The notes under the pieces were generated by a model. The model did no database searches and was not told where the DNA came from. It saw nothing but the letters and a program-made list of their open reading frames with translations. From Betaproteobacteria bacterium Ga0077526 (GTDB taxonomy: Bacteria; Pseudomonadota; Gammaproteobacteria; Burkholderiales; Ga0077523), in the NCBI GenBank assembly GCA_001464765.1, contig LNDV01000015.1, positions 1 to 64,000 of the forward strand: a DNA stretch of 64,000 bases, given 5' to 3'. A program made the translations under genes and the position numbers. Positions 61,704-64,000 of the stretch are shown here, one piece after another. The first letter of the stretch is position 1. Every line of letters starts with the position of its first letter.

Positions 61704-62918
61704 ATGCCAGTCGTCAGCCAACGTGCCCGTCAACTCGGGACCGAAAACGCCTTCGTGGTCCTGGCCGAGGTCAATCAGCTGATCCGCAGCGGGCGCGACG
61801 TGGTCTCCTTCTGCATCGGTCAGCCGGACTTCCCGACCCCCACCAACATTCAGGACGCCGCCGTCTCGGCCGTCCGGGGCGGGAAGCACGGGTACACGCC
61901 GTCGGCCGGCATCAACGAACTGCGCGAGGCGGTCGCCCGTGACATCCAGCGTACCCGCGGCATCACCGTGGACCCGGCCGACGTGGTCGTCGCGGCCGGG
62001 GCCAAGCCGTTCATCGGCTACACGGTCCTGTCGGTGACGGACTACGGCGCGGGTGACGAGGTCATCTATCCGAATCCGGGCTTTCCCATCTACGAGTCGC
62101 AGATCCGCGCCAACGGTGCGGTTCCCGTGCCCATCCATCTGCGCGAGGACCGCGGCTTCAACTTCGACCCGCAGGAACTCGCGGACAAGATCACCCCGCG
62201 CACGAAGCTCCTGATCCTCAACTCGCCGCAGAACCCGACGGGCGCCATCATTCCGCGGGATCAGATGGCCGCAATCGCCGAGATCCTGCGTGCCAACGAG
62301 CAGGTGTGGGTGTTCGCGGACGAGATCTACGGCCGCCTCGTGTACGAAGGCGAGTTCGTGTCGATCGCCACGTTCCCCGGCATGCTGGAGCGCACGATCA
62401 TCGCCGACGGCTGCTCCAAGACCTGGGCCATGACCGGCTGGCGCATCGGCTTCGCCGCCAACCGCAAGCTGGCGCCGTTCTTCACGACGTGGATCACCAA
62501 CACCGAGTCCTGCGCGTCGCAGATCAGCCAGTGGGCCGCGGTCGAGGCGCTGGATGGTCCGCAGGACGACGCGAAGCGCATGCGCGACATCTTCCTGCAG
62601 CGGCGCGATCTCATCGTGCGTCTGCTGAACGAAGTGCCGGGCGTCACCTGCCAGAGCCCAGGCGGCGCGTTCTACGCATGGCCCAATGTCACCGAAGCCT
62701 GCCGGATGATCGGCGCGAAGGACTCCGAGGAGTTGCGTGCCCGTCTGCTGCACGAGGCCGGCGTGGCCGTTCTGGCCGACATCCACTTCGGTCCGCGCGT
62801 GCCCGGTGAGGGGCAGCACATCCGCTTCAGCTACGCCGCGTCGAACGAGGCCATCGAGAAGGGCATCTCCCGCATGGCGGAGTTCATTCGCGCCAACACG
62901 CGCCGGTCCGCCGCCTGA
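61704..62918 (+). CDS. PLP-dependent class I/II aminotransferase
   Basis: 404-aa fold-type I aminotransferase. 'NAFVVLAEVNQLIRSGRDVV', 'GKHGYTPSAGINELREAVAR', 'NPGFPIYESQIRANGAVPVP', 'ILNSPQNPTGAIIPRDQMAA' (conserved Asn/Pro), 'VFADEIYGRLVYEGEF' (Asp, Tyr) and PLP-binding Lys in 'GCSKTWAMTGWRIGFAANRK'. It belongs to the aspartate/aromatic/alanine aminotransferase group; substrate preference unassigned. The strong ribosome site AAGGAGGGGAG fixes the ATG at 61704. Confidence 0.93.
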   Translation: MPVVSQRARQLGTENAFVVLAEVNQLIRSGRDVVSFCIGQPDFPTPTNIQDAAVSAVRGGKHGYTPSAGINELREAVARDIQRTRGITVDPADVVVAAGAKPFIGYTVLSVTDYGAGDEVIYPNPGFPIYESQIRANGAVPVPIHLREDRGFNFDPQELADKITPRTKLLILNSPQNPTGAIIPRDQMAAIAEILRANEQVWVFADEIYGRLVYEGEFVSIATFPGMLERTIIADGCSKTWAMTGWRIGFAANRKLAPFFTTWITNTESCASQISQWAAVEALDGPQDDAKRMRDIFLQRRDLIVRLLNEVPGVTCQSPGGAFYAWPNVTEACRMIGAKDSEELRARLLHEAGVAVLADIHFGPRVPGEGQHIRFSYAASNEAIEKGISRMAEFIRANTRRSAA

Positions 62919-62955
62919 ACGGCGCCATTTCCGCCAGGACGCGAGGCCGGCTGCC

Positions 62956-63429
62956 ATGATCCGCGTAAGAGCGATCCTCGGTGCCCTGGTCGTCGCCTGC
63001 CTCGTCTCGGCCTGCGGACCTTGGCAGCGAGCCGCCGAAGCCTGGCGCGCCCGGGACGGCGGCAGCCGACCCTACGCCACCCTCGAAGGCACCCGCTGGG
63101 CGTGGCGTTCCGCCATCCAGGGCCCCGACGTGATCTCCGTCACCCAGCCCGATCGCTACACGGTGGAGTTCCAGAACGAGCATCGCATCTCGGTCCGTGC
63201 CGACTGCAATCGCGGGCAGGGCGCGTGGAGTGCAAAGCTCGACACGATGACCATCGGTCCGATGGCCTACACGCGGGTGGCGTGCGCGGCCGGGTCCCTC
63301 TCCAGGATGTTCGTGAAAGCGCTCGAAAACACGCGGCTGTGGTACGTTCGCGAAGGGGCACTGTTCCTCGAACTGCCCGATGGCCGCGGCGTACTGCGGT
63401 TCGAACTCGTCGATGCATCGGTCTCCTGA
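62956..63429 (+). CDS. META-domain lipoprotein
   Basis: 157-aa lipoprotein: MIRVRAILGALVVACLVSAC has a lipobox (VSAC), so it is predicted to be outer-membrane or inner-membrane anchored. The mature part has the META/HslJ-like pattern: 'LEGTRWAWRSAIQGPDVISV', 'EHRISVRADCNRGQGAW' (the D-C-N motif), 'MTIGPMAYTRVACAAG' and 'LPDGRGVLRFELVDAS'. HslJ-type proteins are associated with stress resistance; the activity is unknown. It lies 38 nt after the aminotransferase and may share its transcript. Confidence 0.8.
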   Translation: MIRVRAILGALVVACLVSACGPWQRAAEAWRARDGGSRPYATLEGTRWAWRSAIQGPDVISVTQPDRYTVEFQNEHRISVRADCNRGQGAWSAKLDTMTIGPMAYTRVACAAGSLSRMFVKALENTRLWYVREGALFLELPDGRGVLRFELVDASVS

Positions 63430-63445
63430 CCGGGGAGGGCTCCGC

Positions 63446-63883
63446 ATGAAAGGACTGGCGGCTTTGGGCGTGGCGGTGGCGCTGGTGTCGCCTCCGGGCG
63501 CGGCGGCGGATTGGGACCACGACGCCAACATCGATTCCGGGGTCGCTCAAGCCGTCGCGGCGTTTCGCAAGGACGGCAGCAGCGGCATGGAACGCTCCGT
63601 GACCGACTGCTATGGCGCCATCGACCCGTCGGCCGAGTTCGACGAGCGGCTGCGCCGCTTCGAGTACTGCGTCGGCATGGACTTCGCCGGTTTCCGGCTC
63701 GACCGCCGCGATGGCGAAGCCGGCGCCCGGGCGTTCTTCACCGCAGAACAGGTGCTGACTCGCGTGGGCCGTGTCACCCAGTTCATCGAGGATCCGAACG
63801 TGGGCAATCAGGTGGTGCGGGCGTGGTCACGGGCGTCGGTCGAGGCCCTCGGCCGCAACGGCTATCCGGAACTGACCGACTGA
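63446..63883 (+). CDS. Small exported hypothetical protein
   Basis: 145-aa protein with a signal sequence (MKGLAALGVAVALVSPPGAA then ADWDH). The mature part is mostly helical ('GVAQAVAAFRKDGSSGMERS', 'DERLRRFEYCVGMDFAGFRL', 'GARAFFTAEQVLTRVGRVTQ') with two Cys that could form a disulfide. No family recognised. GGGGAGGG lies just upstream of the ATG, and the gene follows the META lipoprotein by 17 nt, so the two are likely co-expressed. Confidence 0.78.
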   Translation: MKGLAALGVAVALVSPPGAAADWDHDANIDSGVAQAVAAFRKDGSSGMERSVTDCYGAIDPSAEFDERLRRFEYCVGMDFAGFRLDRRDGEAGARAFFTAEQVLTRVGRVTQFIEDPNVGNQVVRAWSRASVEALGRNGYPELTD

Positions 63884-63889
63884 CCTTCC

Positions 63890-64000
63890 CTAGACGCAGG
63901 GTGCGTCGCCCGGTGTGGCGACTTCCGCCGGCAGCACCACCCGTTTCGACAGGGCCTCGCATCGCGTGCACCAGCGTCCCTCGATCGCGGAATCGACCCC
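63890..64000 (-). CDS. 3' end of a minus-strand gene, partial (cut by the window edge)
   Basis: Thirty-six codons and a TAG stop (63890-63892) read GVDSAIEGRWCTRCEALSKR then VVLPAEVATPGDAPCV. The 'WCTRCEA' pair of Cys suggests the end of a zinc-ribbon or metal-binding domain. Convergent with the hypothetical gene ending at 63883. Too short to name. Confidence 0.4.
   Translation of the reverse strand, partial: GVDSAIEGRWCTRCEALSKRVVLPAEVATPGDAPCV

Overview
This window is high-GC bacterial DNA with short intergenic gaps and many stop/start overlaps (ATGA, GTGA, TGATG). The most likely source is a betaproteobacterium of the Burkholderiales/Rhodocyclales type. The grounds are the dolP-diaA-yraN-lpoA/rsmI gene order, a RegB/RegA redox two-component pair, four proteins with C-terminal VPEP sorting signals (PEP-CTERM), and the general codon bias. 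There is no rRNA or tRNA to fix the taxonomy. I saw no phage, insertion sequence, integrase or CRISPR array, so this reads as chromosomal backbone plus accessory metabolism.

Layout. 1-280: two tandem copies of a roughly 140-bp palindromic (REP/BIME-like) unit. 277-5042: envelope and replication cluster (AGE-family sugar epimerase, DolP, DiaA, YraN, LpoA-like) divergent from rsmI. 5137-7064: pyrC and a cation efflux protein. 7095-17617: a carbohydrate-acid catabolic locus with a D-apionate-lactonase-like protein, a complete sugar ABC importer with a terminator after its binding-protein gene, an HpcH-type aldolase, a 2-keto-4-pentenoate hydratase-like enzyme and a Tat-exported SMP-30 lactonase; an RlpA-like protein lies inside it. 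17793-22692: DMT exporter, FMN-type flavoprotein, a lone RnfD-like membrane protein coupled to a DUF2330 protein, and two small exported paralogues. 22693-23062: a convergent gap with a candidate structured small RNA. 23063-26303: RegA/RegB and an AraC-type regulator. 26364-30351: glutathione reductase, a variant Nramp-like transporter, RidA and a GST. 30503-36207: a PEP-CTERM protein and a TolC/HlyD/ABC secretion operon whose ABC subunit has lost every catalytic motif. 36417-43572: U32-type rRNA hydroxylation protein, GST, pdxH, acyl-CoA dehydrogenase, phosphatase, surE. 43709-50627: thiolase, acyl-CoA dehydrogenase, SDRs, thioesterase and esterase, a fatty/aromatic acyl-CoA module. 50628-51102: a composite repeat island (inverted arrays of 8-bp repeats around three REP-like elements). 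51103-53990: two PQQ sugar-dehydrogenase-type beta-propellers with PEP-CTERM anchors. 54577-64000: SWIM/SNF2 helicase, DUF2059, SDR, NADPH oxidoreductase, hydrolase, an aminotransferase with a possible attenuated leader, a META-domain lipoprotein, and a partial gene at the right edge.

Functional themes are uptake and oxidation of sugars and acyl-CoA compounds, glutathione/redox control, and envelope display. The points most worth following up are the ATPase-dead type I secretion ABC protein, the repeat island at 50.6-51.0 kb, the candidate small RNA at 22.8 kb, the non-canonical Nramp protein, and the RnfD-like/DUF2330 pair.
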